Assembly (NCBI RefSeq): GCF_003115845.1
Contig: NZ_KZ819022.1
Span: 248,001 to 312,000, forward strand
Direction: 5' to 3'
Length of the DNA: 64,000 nucleotides
Source: Brenneria roseae subsp. roseae
GTDB taxonomy: Bacteria; Pseudomonadota; Gammaproteobacteria; Enterobacterales; Enterobacteriaceae
Part shown: positions 1-8,461 of the stretch, one piece after another
Position numbering within the stretch: position 1 is the stretch's first letter
Layout: each line of letters starts with the position of its first letter
Translations under genes and position numbers: made by a program
Notes under the pieces: model-generated
Database searches by the model: none
Seen by the model: only the letters and a program-made list of their open reading frames with translations
What the model was told of the DNA's origin: nothing

Positions 1-382
1 CCAGCGACAAGGTATAGGCTGTTTCCAATACGTCCGGCGCCGGCAGATTCAGACGCTGCCAGATTCGCTGGTTATGCTGCTTGCATTCCAGATCCCAAAA
101 GGCACAGTCGAGCGCATTACGCGCCGCGCCCGCCGGTAGCCGGGTTTGCAGAGATTCGCGATCCAGCCCGTGACGGATATCGCTGTTTAACGCGGTGATT
201 TGTTCCATCACGCTGGCGATGGATTCTCCGTAACGGGCATAGGGCACGCATTCACCATAGCCCGTGGCTTCCCCGGATCGCAGCGTAACCACGACCACAT
301 CAGCCTGAGTTTTGCTGCCGCGCGAGATGGTAAATGTACCCTGTAACGGCCAGCTTTCATGGGATAACTGAATGTCGATCAT
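1..382 (-). CDS. dgcA: Dipeptide epimerase / N-acetyl-D-glutamate racemase-like enolase-superfamily enzyme (5' part only)
   Basis: Only the N-terminal ~127 residues are in the window; the gene runs off the left edge. The start ATG (382-380) overlaps the TGA of the upstream gene as ATGA, so the two are translationally coupled. The visible part has the enolase-superfamily N-terminal capping domain: a beta-strand start (MIDIQLSHESWPLQG), the GYGECVPYARYGES loop and the AARNALDCAFWDLE helix typical of Ala-Glu epimerases. The catalytic barrel lysines and metal ligands lie outside the window. The family holds L-Ala-D/L-Glu epimerases and the N-acetyl-D-Glu racemase DgcA. The pairing with a DUF1611 gene favours the DgcA role in D-glutamate catabolism, but that choice is inference. 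Confidence 0.8.
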   Translation of the reverse strand, partial: MIDIQLSHESWPLQGTFTISRGSKTQADVVVVTLRSGEATGYGECVPYARYGESIASVMEQITALNSDIRHGLDRESLQTRLPAGAARNALDCAFWDLECKQHNQRIWQRLNLPAPDVLETAYTLSL

Positions 383-1380
383 AGGTCAGCCAATTGGTCA
401 ACAATACGTCCTACTCCCTGCCGGAACGGATCCACAACAGGCAGGCCAAATTTCTTCTCAAGATCGACCATTAATTGTAATGCTTCTTCTTCATTGAGTG
501 CGGCACTGTTTATTGAAATTCCGACAAAGCGCGCATTAGGGTTGGTCAACTTCGCCATTGATAGATTCAGGGCCATGCAGGCGGCTAAATCAGGGATAGG
601 GTAATCGACACCGCGCATGGTTTTGCGCGTCGGTTCATGACATAGCACCAGCGCATCCGGTTGAGCGCCATGGATAATGCCGGTTGTGACGCCGGCAAAG
701 GAAGGGTGGAACAGTGAACCCTGGCCTTCGATGACATCCCAATGGTTTTCGTCATTGGCTGGAGCGAGGGTTTCAACCGCACCCGCGATGAAGTCGGATA
801 CCACGGCATCGATACTGACGCCGGAGCCGCTAATCAGGATCCCGGTTTGGCCGGTTGCCCGGAATGTTGCCTTGCCGCCACGTGATAAAATTTCTTTTTC
901 GATTGCCAGCGCGGTATACATCTTGCCACAGGAGCAGTCGGTTCCGACGGGTAACAAGCGTTTACCTGAACGTTTACGTCCGTTAGCGACCGGGTAGATT
1001 TGTGAAGGGTGGCGCACGTCGAACAGCGACCGGCCAAGTTTGGCGGCCAATTCTTTGAGCTCCGGGACATCAGACAAACGATTGTGCAGACCCGCAGCGA
1101 GATCCATGCCGCTTTCCAGTGCCTCACTCAGCACCGTAATCCATTGTTCAGAAATGATACCGCCGCGGTTGGCAACGCCAATCACCAACGTTTGTGCGCC
1201 TGCTGCGCGAGCGGCGCTGATGTCGAGATCGGGTAAGTCACAGTCGGCATGGCAACCATCCATACGATATTGCCCAACGCAATACTCCGGGTGCCATTGC
1301 TTAATCCCGATCGCCACCTTGGCTGCCAGCTGATCGTGTGCATCCCCCAGAAATAACAAATAAGGTTTTTTGATATCCAT
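379..1380 (-). CDS. dgcN: DUF1611 family protein, DgcN-like D-glutamate N-acetyltransferase
   Basis: This 333-residue protein belongs to the DUF1611 family. It has an N-terminal Rossmann-like part (about 1-125) and a C-terminal P-loop-like domain starting at PVGTDCSCGKMYTA (about 143-156), where the usual Walker lysine is preceded by cysteines. DgcN members are reported to acetylate D-glutamate, and the partner DgcA then racemises N-acetyl-D-Glu into the L form that feeds arginine synthesis. The immediate downstream gene with a 4-base ATGA overlap is an enolase-superfamily epimerase, the same gene pair. Without that neighbour only DUF1611 could be assigned. The ATG at 1380 is followed upstream by a very AT-rich leader, so the promoter lies in the 730-bp gap toward alaC. 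Confidence 0.75.
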   Translation of the reverse strand: MDIKKPYLLFLGDAHDQLAAKVAIGIKQWHPEYCVGQYRMDGCHADCDLPDLDISAARAAGAQTLVIGVANRGGIISEQWITVLSEALESGMDLAAGLHNRLSDVPELKELAAKLGRSLFDVRHPSQIYPVANGRKRSGKRLLPVGTDCSCGKMYTALAIEKEILSRGGKATFRATGQTGILISGSGVSIDAVVSDFIAGAVETLAPANDENHWDVIEGQGSLFHPSFAGVTTGIIHGAQPDALVLCHEPTRKTMRGVDYPIPDLAACMALNLSMAKLTNPNARFVGISINSAALNEEEALQLMVDLEKKFGLPVVDPFRQGVGRIVDQLADL

Positions 1381-2112
1381 TATTTATCCTCATAAATATA
1401 GGAAAATGTTGATTGAAAGATCGCTTTTTTGAAAAGTTAAATTTGATAAATGATATGAAGTTAAAACTGATAATAATGATGAATATATTATTGTCAATAT
1501 CAATGCTTATTAAGTTATAGGAACTGCAATTTAATCATTTTATTGAAATAAAAAACTGGTATTTATGACTTGTTACAAATTAAATTTTGCAATTGATGTT
1601 TATTTTTAAATATGACGGATTTTTATAAAAAAGAATGGGGCGCTATGTTTTTGTTTTTATTAATTAATTGATTTTATTTGTCTATTTTATTTTTCCTGAC
1701 TGGCTTAAATGCGCCAATTTGGTGAGTTGACTTATTATGGGGCCCCATAATAAAGCAATGACATTTTTTGTTTTTAATTTGTTAATGAAAATTCGATTTC
1801 CCTATTATCAGTATCAATGATTCTGATGTTTTGCAGGTTGTAAAAAGAATAATTAATATCTCTGATAAAGGCAGGTATAAATAAAAACGATGGAAATACA
1901 TTATTTTCTACTGGATAGCCCGGACGTACGTTTGGGTAGTCAAGCGATTCGGATGAATGACCAACCTGCCTGCCCGCTTTTCGCGGCATAAAAATTTATG
2001 AAATGTCATATCGACAGATTCCATAATCTGGGATAGCTTTAATAACTGATCCGCGAAACGGATCCAGGCGTCGCTCGGACGGTCCGGGCGCTCACGTTAC
2101 TTTGAGGATGCT
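1381..2112. other. 732-bp AT-rich intergenic region between divergent dgcN and alaC
   Basis: This gap should carry the promoters of both divergent units. It is far richer in A+T than its flanks. The only clear structure is the perfect 22-bp palindrome at 1732-1753. A 71-codon minus-strand reading frame at 1774-1989 has no ribosome-binding site and no recognisable domain, so it is not called. The last 80 bases before alaC are GC-rich and end in the alaC ribosome-binding site. Confidence 0.7.
1732..1753. promoter_or_regulatory. Perfect 22-bp palindrome, candidate operator
   Basis: The half-site TTATTATGGGG (1732-1742) is followed with no spacer by its exact reverse complement (1743-1753). It lies 352 bp upstream of dgcN and 360 bp upstream of alaC. 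There is no T-run, so it does not look like a terminator. A dimeric repressor or activator site is the simplest reading; the protein is unknown. Confidence 0.4.
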
Positions 2113-3354
2113 ATGGCTGATTCTAATTCTCCGCGCCGTTTTACGCGCATCGATCGTCTCCCCCCTTACGTATTCAATATTACTGCTGAATTAAAAATGG
2201 CGGCTCGTCGTCGTGGCGAGGACATTATTGATTTCAGCATGGGTAACCCGGACGGTCCGACACCCCCTCATATCGTGGAAAAGCTATGTACTGTTGCTCA
2301 GCGCGAGGATACCCACGGTTATTCGACCTCCAGGGGCATTCCTCGTTTACGTCGTGCCATTTCGCGCTGGTATGCCGACCGTTATCAGGTGGAAATCGAT
2401 CCGGAAAGTGAAGCGATCGTCACTATCGGTTCTAAAGAGGGATTGGCGCACCTGATGCTGGCAACGTTGGATCATGGTGATACTGTGCTGGTGCCAAACC
2501 CAAGCTACCCGATTCACATCTATGGGGCGGTGATCGCCGGGGCTCAGGTGCGTTCTGTTCCACTTGTTGACGGTGTGGATTTCTTTAATGAACTGGAACG
2601 GGCGATCCGCGAAAGCATACCGAAACCCAAAATGATGATTCTTGGGTTCCCTTCCAATCCGACTGCGCAGTGTGTCGAGCTGGATTTCTTTGAGCGGGTG
2701 GTGGCGCTGGCAAAACAGTATGGCGTGTTGGTGATTCACGATCTGGCTTATGCCGACATCGTTTATGACGGTTGGAAGGCGCCATCAATTATGGAGGTGC
2801 CCGGCGCAAAGGATATTGCTGTCGAGTTTTTCACGTTGTCGAAAAGCTACAACATGGCCGGCTGGCGTATTGGTTTTATGGTGGGTAACCAGGAGTTGGT
2901 CAACGCGCTGTCTCGCATCAAGAGTTATCACGACTACGGCACATTCACCCCCTTGCAGGTGGCGGCGATTGCGGCGCTGGAAGGCGATCAGCAATGTGTT
3001 CGGGATATTGCCGAGCAGTATCGCCAGCGACGCAATGTTTTGGTGCGCGGTCTGCATGAAGCGGGCTGGATGGTGGATGAACCGAAGGCTTCCATGTATG
3101 TCTGGGCTAAAATTCCGGACGCGTATGCGCATATGGGATCGCTGGAGTTCGCCAAGCGTCTGTTGGCTGAAGCAAAGGTGTGCGTGTCCCCGGGGATTGG
3201 ATTCGGTGACTATGGTGATACGCATGTCCGATTCGCGTTGATAGAGAATCAGGATCGTATCCGACAGGCGGTTCGCGGCATCAAGGCCATGTTCCGTGCC
3301 GATGGCATTTTACCGCCGCCGAAAACGGCGTCAGGCAAGGTTTCCGCTGCCTGA
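2113..3354 (+). CDS. alaC: Glutamate-pyruvate aminotransferase AlaC
   Basis: The 413-residue product matches the length of E. coli AlaC (YfdZ, 412 aa), a fold-type I PLP aminotransferase that makes alanine from pyruvate and glutamate in the cytoplasm. Visible family features are the [15 protein letters not shown] substrate loop near residue 42, the [10 protein letters not shown] segment with the PLP-stacking Asn around 180, the HDLAYADI segment with the cofactor Asp, and the Schiff-base lysine in [15 protein letters not shown] near 240. GAGGATGCT before the ATG is a fair ribosome-binding site. In E. coli alaC lies in the same general chromosomal region as mlaA and argW. It is transcribed alone and followed by a terminator. 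Confidence 0.95.
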   Translation: MADSNSPRRFTRIDRLPPYVFNITAELKMAARRRGEDIIDFSMGNPDGPTPPHIVEKLCTVAQREDTHGYSTSRGIPRLRRAISRWYADRYQVEIDPESEAIVTIGSKEGLAHLMLATLDHGDTVLVPNPSYPIHIYGAVIAGAQVRSVPLVDGVDFFNELERAIRESIPKPKMMILGFPSNPTAQCVELDFFERVVALAKQYGVLVIHDLAYADIVYDGWKAPSIMEVPGAKDIAVEFFTLSKSYNMAGWRIGFMVGNQELVNALSRIKSYHDYGTFTPLQVAAIAALEGDQQCVRDIAEQYRQRRNVLVRGLHEAGWMVDEPKASMYVWAKIPDAYAHMGSLEFAKRLLAEAKVCVSPGIGFGDYGDTHVRFALIENQDRIRQAVRGIKAMFRADGILPPPKTASGKVSAA

Positions 3355-3366
3355 ATGATACCGATG

Positions 3367-3395
3367 TTCCCGGTCTGTCGGCCGGGAATGTTTTT
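3367..3395 (+). terminator. Rho-independent terminator after alaC
   Basis: Stem TTCCCGG (3367-3373) pairs with CCGGGAA (3382-3388) over an 8-base loop, followed by TGTTTTT. It lies 13 bp after the alaC stop codon. Confidence 0.75.
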
Positions 3396-3514
3396 CGGTC
3401 ATCGTCGGCTTCTTTTTTTGCGTTTTATCGATGATATGGGATATCGATAAAGTGCCAGCTGGCGAACATTTGTTAGAATACCCGCCGTTAATCTCAATCA
3501 GGATGAGTTGTGTC

Positions 3515-3922
3515 ATGCCGTTATCTCTGTTCAAATTTTCTGTTTTTACTCTATTTTGTGTCAGTCTGGCCGGCTGCCAGCAGGCGGGTTCGTCTGCCAA
3601 TCAAGAAAATGCGGCGAACAACGCTGTTGCCGTACCGGTTAATGATCAACTGAATCAACTGTCGTCGCTGGTGGCGGCGACCCGGTATCTGAAATCGCAA
3701 TGCAACCGCAGCGATCTTCCCGATGAAGCAACGATTAATAATGTCGCGCTGGCAGTGGCGAAGCAGCGGGGATGGGATGTTTCAAATTATCAGGGGTTGC
3801 CGCAGCGCAGTGAAAGTCTGTATCAGGGATTGCTGAAAGACAGCACGCCGAAGGAAGCACAGTGTTCCGAGTTTAACCGCACGCTAACGCCTTTTATTGA
3901 TGCATTACGCAGCTACCGTTAA
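3515..3922 (+). CDS. outS: Type II secretion pilotin lipoprotein, PulS/OutS family
   Basis: This 135-residue lipoprotein has a hydrophobic signal peptide ending in the lipobox LAGC, a short Ser/Gln/Asn-rich linker, then a helical domain with two cysteines (SQCNRSD and AQCSEFN) that match the conserved disulfide of PulS/OutS pilotins. Phrases such as LNQLSSLV, CNRSDLPD and QRGWD fit the PulS/OutS pattern. A pilotin binds the C-terminus of the secretin (OutD) and takes it to the outer membrane. The ATG at 3515 was chosen over the one at 3503 because AGGATGAG sits about 11 bases upstream of it. The gene is detached: outC to outO begin 13 kb away, with an unrelated catabolic operon between. Confidence 0.8.
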   Translation: MPLSLFKFSVFTLFCVSLAGCQQAGSSANQENAANNAVAVPVNDQLNQLSSLVAATRYLKSQCNRSDLPDEATINNVALAVAKQRGWDVSNYQGLPQRSESLYQGLLKDSTPKEAQCSEFNRTLTPFIDALRSYR

Positions 3923-4153
3923 GCGTCAGAGATCATCCGGCGAAATAATTCCATCGTGTATCACAGCGGGAGGAATGGTTTTCTGATGCGGCGTCCGGTC
4001 TGAGTTTGCCGCGGCATGGGCGGCCGCGATTGGCGGGGCGGAGGCGTCCGGTGCTTTATCCACGCGCTGAGTCCTTAGGTAAACCATTATCGCGATGTTA
4101 ATATCAGAATTGCTTTTCCTTTCCAACTTTTTTAAGCATCAACGTTACGGGAT

Positions 4154-5182
4154 TCACGTTTCCGTGTTGATGGTTGATGCGCGGTGGCGGTGGATCATTT
4201 TCATGGGAATAATGGCCTTGCTTGTACCGGATTCTCCTTGCAAAGCATGCCGCATGGCGGAAAACGCCTGTTCGACCCAGGCATCCTCATTTTGGCGCAT
4301 TGACCAGATATTGTTTGATAGAAATCCCAGCATGGCGTGTTCATCAAAGGTGCCGATATTCATTTCCGCCGGGATATGCCCATAGCGTTCGCGTAATACG
4401 CTCAATACCCCTTCGAGCACCGGCAGGGATGAGGCGATAAATGCGTGCGGAGCATCGGTATGGCGGGTGAAAAACTCACGCATCATCTGTTCACCATCTT
4501 CACGGCGGTTGTGGCTGGCTTCCAGGATCCAGTCCTGACTTTCCCTGAACAGCCCTTGCTGTTCCATGACCTGCTGATAACCGCGCAAACGCTCTTTAAT
4601 GGCCGGCTGCTGGATATCCCCGGCCATGAAAAATAGCGAAGTGGAATAATGGTTCGCCAGCATCGCTTCGGTTAATTGAACGGCGCCTTGAAAGTTATCA
4701 CTCATGACCAGCGGCGCGTCACAGGCGCCGAAGTCACGATCGAGAAACACCAGCGGCCGATTTATCAGCTTCAGATGGTGGTTTTGCGTTTGCTGAGTTG
4801 AAGGGACAACAAATAAACCGTCGATATTACGCTGTAGTAAGGATTCGACCAGTTTGTTCTCGTAGCGTTCATCACTATACGTACAGCTGATCATTAATTG
4901 ATAACCTGCCTCACGACAGCGCATTTCCAGCTTTTCCGCCAGCGTGGAAAAAAACAGGTTGGAAAGGCGGGGCACAATCAGCCCCAGCGTATCGGTTTTA
5001 TTGAGCTTGAGACTACGGGCGGTATGGTTAACGACGTAACCATGTTCCGCTACGTAATGGTTAATCCGCGTCTGTGTTTTTTCACTAATACGGTACTGTT
5101 CCGCTTTGTCGTTCAGCACTAAACGCACTGTTGTAATGGAGAGATTCAGTGCATTGGCAATTTGTTCTACCGTCTTTGCCAT
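4154..5182 (-). CDS. LacI-family transcriptional regulator, Cra/FruR-like
   Basis: The 342-residue protein has an N-terminal helix-turn-helix (VEQIANALNLSITTVRLVLN, residues 5-24) and the hinge stretch NDKAEQYRISEKTQ, which resembles the same segment of Cra (FruR). A periplasmic-binding-protein-like ligand domain follows (about 62-330), beginning DTLGLIVPRLSNLFF. It is the last gene of the eight-gene catabolic run, 211 bp after tctA on the same strand, so it is probably the local regulator. The perfect 20-bp palindrome at 13926-13945 upstream of the first gene is the obvious candidate operator. The ligand is unknown; a sugar phosphate or the imported sugar acid are both possible. Confidence 0.85.
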   Translation of the reverse strand: MAKTVEQIANALNLSITTVRLVLNDKAEQYRISEKTQTRINHYVAEHGYVVNHTARSLKLNKTDTLGLIVPRLSNLFFSTLAEKLEMRCREAGYQLMISCTYSDERYENKLVESLLQRNIDGLFVVPSTQQTQNHHLKLINRPLVFLDRDFGACDAPLVMSDNFQGAVQLTEAMLANHYSTSLFFMAGDIQQPAIKERLRGYQQVMEQQGLFRESQDWILEASHNRREDGEQMMREFFTRHTDAPHAFIASSLPVLEGVLSVLRERYGHIPAEMNIGTFDEHAMLGFLSNNIWSMRQNEDAWVEQAFSAMRHALQGESGTSKAIIPMKMIHRHRASTINTET

Positions 5183-5393
5183 AAATGTACGCCAGATTAA
5201 TTCCGTTAACGATTTTACCCTGCTTCTTTCAGGTTACAGGCGGTTGGTTTCCTGCAACTTGCAAAAAACGTCGCATCAGCGACAGCCCGCAGGGGGGCGG
5301 GTATGGATGCCCGCCATCAATCTATTGAGGTTGGCGGCAAAGTATATCATTTGAGCATTTCACCACCAGTTCAGAACCTGACTTACAGGCTTA

Positions 5394-6920
5394 TTAATTC
5401 GGTTTCTCACACACGTTGCGCCTTTTCTGACGCCATTTTTTTATTGCCGGAGAAAAAATCGGCAGCAACAGCGTCAATAACGCGATGATAATGAAAACGG
5501 CACAGACCGGTCGCGTGAAGAATATGGATGGATCCCCCTGCGACATCATCAGCGAACGTCGTAAATTCGTCTCGGCCAATGGACCGAGAATGATGCCAAT
5601 GACAATCGGAGACATGGAAAAATCCAGTTTAATCAGGATATAAGCCACAATGCCGGCGCCCATCATGACAAACACATCGACCATGCTGTGGTTGACCGTG
5701 TAAGCCCCAACGGTGCACAACAACAGAATGGTGGGGACCAGAATCGTGCGGGGAATGTCCATTACCTTGACGAATAGCTTCATGCCCATAAAGCCCAGCA
5801 GCCCCATGAACAGGTTAGCCAGCATCAGGCCGATAAAAATCGTATTCACTTCGACAGGGTGTTCCGTAAACAGCTGGGGTCCCAGCGCCAGCCCCTGAAC
5901 CAGAAAGGCCCCCATGATGATCGCCGTAGCGCCATCACCGGGAATACCCAGCGTCATCAGCGGCACCATACACCCGCCGGATACGGCATTGGCGCCGGCT
6001 TCTGGCGCGGACACGCCTTCAGGCGAACCGTGACCGAACTCTTCGGGTTTCTTTGACCAGCGCTTGGCTTCGTTGTAGGCAATCCACGATGAAATATCTC
6101 CCCCGACGCCCGGTATCGTACCGATGGCAGTACCAATGACCGATGAGCGTAACCAGGTTGGCAGACAGCGCCGGAAATCTTCCCAACTGGGCAGGATGCG
6201 AGAGATTCTGGCAACGTTTCGCTGAACGCTGTTGGAAAACCGCTCACGATAATCTTCTTCAAAGCTGAGCAATCCCTGAGAAAAAGCAAACAGGCCAACC
6301 AGAATGGGAATAAATGAAATACCGCCCATCAGATACACCGAGTCAAAGGTAAAGCGCATGCCGCTGGTCATGGGGTCAAGCCCGATGGTGGCGATGGCCA
6401 GTCCGATACCGCCGCCGATCAACCCTTTTATCATCGATTGCGACGACACGCTGGTGATGATGCTGATACCGAAAATCGCCAGCGCAAAATATTCCGGCGC
6501 CGAAAACCCGGTGGCGACGGTGGCCAGCATTGGCGCGACCAGGATAAGCGCGATGGTGCTGAAGACGCCGCCAAAGAGAGAACCCATGGTTGATAACCCT
6601 AGCGCTCTGCCGGCTTCGCCGCGTTTTGCCATCGGGTAACCATCCAGCACGGTGGCCGCAGAGGCCGGCGTGCCCGGGGTGCTGATCAGTATCGCGGTAA
6701 TTGAACCGCCATATATCGCGCCACAATAAACGCCCAGCAATAATAAAATACCGCTGACGCCCTGGAAGGAGTAGGTGAGGGGGAGCAACAGCGCGATCCC
6801 CATATTAACCGTCAGGCCGGGAATAATACCGATGAGAATACCGGCCAGCGCGCCTAAGAAAACCACAATTATTGTGTCAAAACTGAACACAATAGAGAAT
6901 GCCATAAGGACGTCGTTCAT
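5394..6920 (-). CDS. tctA: Tripartite tricarboxylate transporter, large permease subunit TctA
   Basis: The 508-residue protein is full length for TctA, the 12-helix permease of the TTT family. Family signatures are the N-terminal GALAGILIGIIPGLTVNMGIALLLPLTY segment (residues about 23-50), TPGTPASAATVLDGYPMAKRGEAGRALG (about 81-108) and the second inverted copy GTIPGVGGDISSWIAYNEAKR with GIPGDGATAIIMGA. It uses an ion gradient to move a carboxylate delivered by the periplasmic TctC. It starts 13 bp after tctB. The substrate cannot be read from the sequence; the neighbouring lyase, isomerase and kinase point to a sugar acid and not citrate. Confidence 0.93.
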   Translation of the reverse strand: MNDVLMAFSIVFSFDTIIVVFLGALAGILIGIIPGLTVNMGIALLLPLTYSFQGVSGILLLLGVYCGAIYGGSITAILISTPGTPASAATVLDGYPMAKRGEAGRALGLSTMGSLFGGVFSTIALILVAPMLATVATGFSAPEYFALAIFGISIITSVSSQSMIKGLIGGGIGLAIATIGLDPMTSGMRFTFDSVYLMGGISFIPILVGLFAFSQGLLSFEEDYRERFSNSVQRNVARISRILPSWEDFRRCLPTWLRSSVIGTAIGTIPGVGGDISSWIAYNEAKRWSKKPEEFGHGSPEGVSAPEAGANAVSGGCMVPLMTLGIPGDGATAIIMGAFLVQGLALGPQLFTEHPVEVNTIFIGLMLANLFMGLLGFMGMKLFVKVMDIPRTILVPTILLLCTVGAYTVNHSMVDVFVMMGAGIVAYILIKLDFSMSPIVIGIILGPLAETNLRRSLMMSQGDPSIFFTRPVCAVFIIIALLTLLLPIFSPAIKKWRQKRRNVCEKPN

Positions 6921-6933
6921 AATTATTCCCTTT

Positions 6934-7395
6934 TCAGGATTCGCTGAAAACTGATGTTGGTAAAGGCGAATTGAACAAATAAGTGAAAGAGAGGTAAACC
7001 GCCGTCACAATTAACAGGGTTGATAGCGCGATATACCATGTCCGACGTTCATTCATAAATAGCATGGTGACCGGAATAAAGATCATTGCGGACAGAATAA
7101 AACCGGCCCAGGAAAGCACAATGCCGTATACGACGGCGATTATGCTCAGAACATAGGTTAACCGGACAAATTTGGAAGACAAATCCACGGGTTTATCGGT
7201 TGCTAGACGATCTTTGACGACCACAACCCACTGTAGAATGCCCAATCCGATAAATAGCCATGCCAGACCGTAAGGCCAAAATCTTTCCCCTGGTACACCA
7301 TATTCATCAAACATCGACATATCTTTCGACAGGAACAAAATTAATCCGCCCATGCCTACGGACATTAAACCGATGAGGATATTAAACTTGCGCAT
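6934..7395 (-). CDS. tctB: Tripartite tricarboxylate transporter, small permease subunit TctB
   Basis: The 153-residue product has four hydrophobic segments, as expected for the small TctB membrane subunit that partners TctA. The start ATG at 7395 (MRKFNILIGLMSVGMGG) has GGAG seven bases upstream and removes eight codons of a longer in-frame reading frame. TctB proteins are poorly conserved in sequence, so the call rests on size, topology and its place between tctC and tctA. Confidence 0.85.
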   Translation of the reverse strand: MRKFNILIGLMSVGMGGLILFLSKDMSMFDEYGVPGERFWPYGLAWLFIGLGILQWVVVVKDRLATDKPVDLSSKFVRLTYVLSIIAVVYGIVLSWAGFILSAMIFIPVTMLFMNERRTWYIALSTLLIVTAVYLSFTYLFNSPLPTSVFSES

Positions 7396-7443
7396 AGATA
7401 TTCTCCCTCCTGCTGACAAGCGTCAGCAGGAGCGTTTGCCCTA

Positions 7444-8421
7444 TTATTTTTTCAATGTGTCGGCAATGAGTTGTTTATACATCTCATCATCTTCCTGCAT
7501 CATCTTATAAGCATCCTGACCGACGATGCTGACAGGCATAATCCCTTGTTTTTTGACCGCATCCTGATAGCTCGGATCGTTGATGACATCCGTAAATGCC
7601 TGGACTAACTGGTCGGTGATGTCAGATGGTACTTTGGCGGTTGTCGCCAACACGGCCCAGGCCCGCATCTTCACGTTGAAATCCAGATTGAGCGCTTCCT
7701 TGACGGTGGGAACATCCGGGAATAATTCAAAGCGTTTTTCATCCATGACCGCCAGTACGCGAAGAATACCGGCATCAACCTGAGATTTTACCGCGCCGGG
7801 CGTGGTGAGAACGGCATCAATATGCCCGCCGACCAGCGCCGCAATAGAAGGCCCGGTGCCTTCGTTGTAAGGAATGTGGTTAAATTTGGTGCCCGTATTT
7901 TTCTCAATATTCACCGCGGCCAGATGGTAAATGGCGCCCATGCCGGAATTACCGATCTTGAGTTGGCCGGGTTGTTGTTTTGCGGCATTAATAAATTCTT
8001 CCAGCGTGTTGAGGCCTGAATCGGCCTTGACCACGATAGCAACCGGATCGGCAATGGTCGTGACCAGCGGCGTGAAGTCTTTATAAGTGACCGGTGATTT
8101 ATTTTGATAAGGGAACATGGCTAATTCCACCGTCGTCATGACCAGTTTATAACCATCAGGTCTGGCTTTGGCGACCTCAATTAATCCGGTGATGCCATTG
8201 CCAGCCGGTTTATTGACCGGAACAAAGATAATCCCTTTCGGTAACCGATCTTTGGCATATTCAATTAAGGTACGAGCCGAGGTATCCGTACCGCCACCGG
8301 GGTTCTTGGGTATGACGACTTCAATATTCTTTTTGGCATAGGTAATGGTTTGCTCTGCCAGCGCCTGGCTGCCGCAGAGTGGTAATGCTGAAGCTAATAA
8401 TAAAAGTAAATACTTTTTCAT
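7444..8421 (-). CDS. tctC: Periplasmic tripartite tricarboxylate receptor TctC (Bug family)
   Basis: The 325-residue protein has a Sec signal peptide (MKKYLLLLLASALPLCGSQALA) and a Bug-family solute-binding fold. Typical motifs are the N-terminal IEVVIPKNPGGGTDTSAR ligand loop, NKPAGNGITG, and GNSGMGAIYHLAA near the middle. Bug proteins bind carboxylates, dicarboxylates, and some acidic sugars or amides. It lies 40 bp after the sialidase-like gene and 48 bp before tctB, so it is probably co-transcribed with the enzymes. It would determine what the operon imports. Confidence 0.92.
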   Translation of the reverse strand: MKKYLLLLLASALPLCGSQALAEQTITYAKKNIEVVIPKNPGGGTDTSARTLIEYAKDRLPKGIIFVPVNKPAGNGITGLIEVAKARPDGYKLVMTTVELAMFPYQNKSPVTYKDFTPLVTTIADPVAIVVKADSGLNTLEEFINAAKQQPGQLKIGNSGMGAIYHLAAVNIEKNTGTKFNHIPYNEGTGPSIAALVGGHIDAVLTTPGAVKSQVDAGILRVLAVMDEKRFELFPDVPTVKEALNLDFNVKMRAWAVLATTAKVPSDITDQLVQAFTDVINDPSYQDAVKKQGIMPVSIVGQDAYKMMQEDDEMYKQLIADTLKK

Positions 8422-8461
8422 CGTCTTATCCTTTATGTGTAGGGTTGGATCAAGTACGTCA

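Noticed and set aside
1774..1989. 71-codon minus-strand frame between dgcN and alaC
   Set aside because: No ribosome-binding site, no domain, AT-rich composition expected of a promoter region.
3926..4126. 66-codon minus-strand frame after the LacI gene
   Set aside because: TTG start without ribosome-binding site and no recognisable protein features.
5394..8421. Citrate or tricarboxylate uptake system
   Set aside because: TctABC alone would suggest citrate, but no TctDE two-component regulator is near and the operon is full of sugar enzymes.
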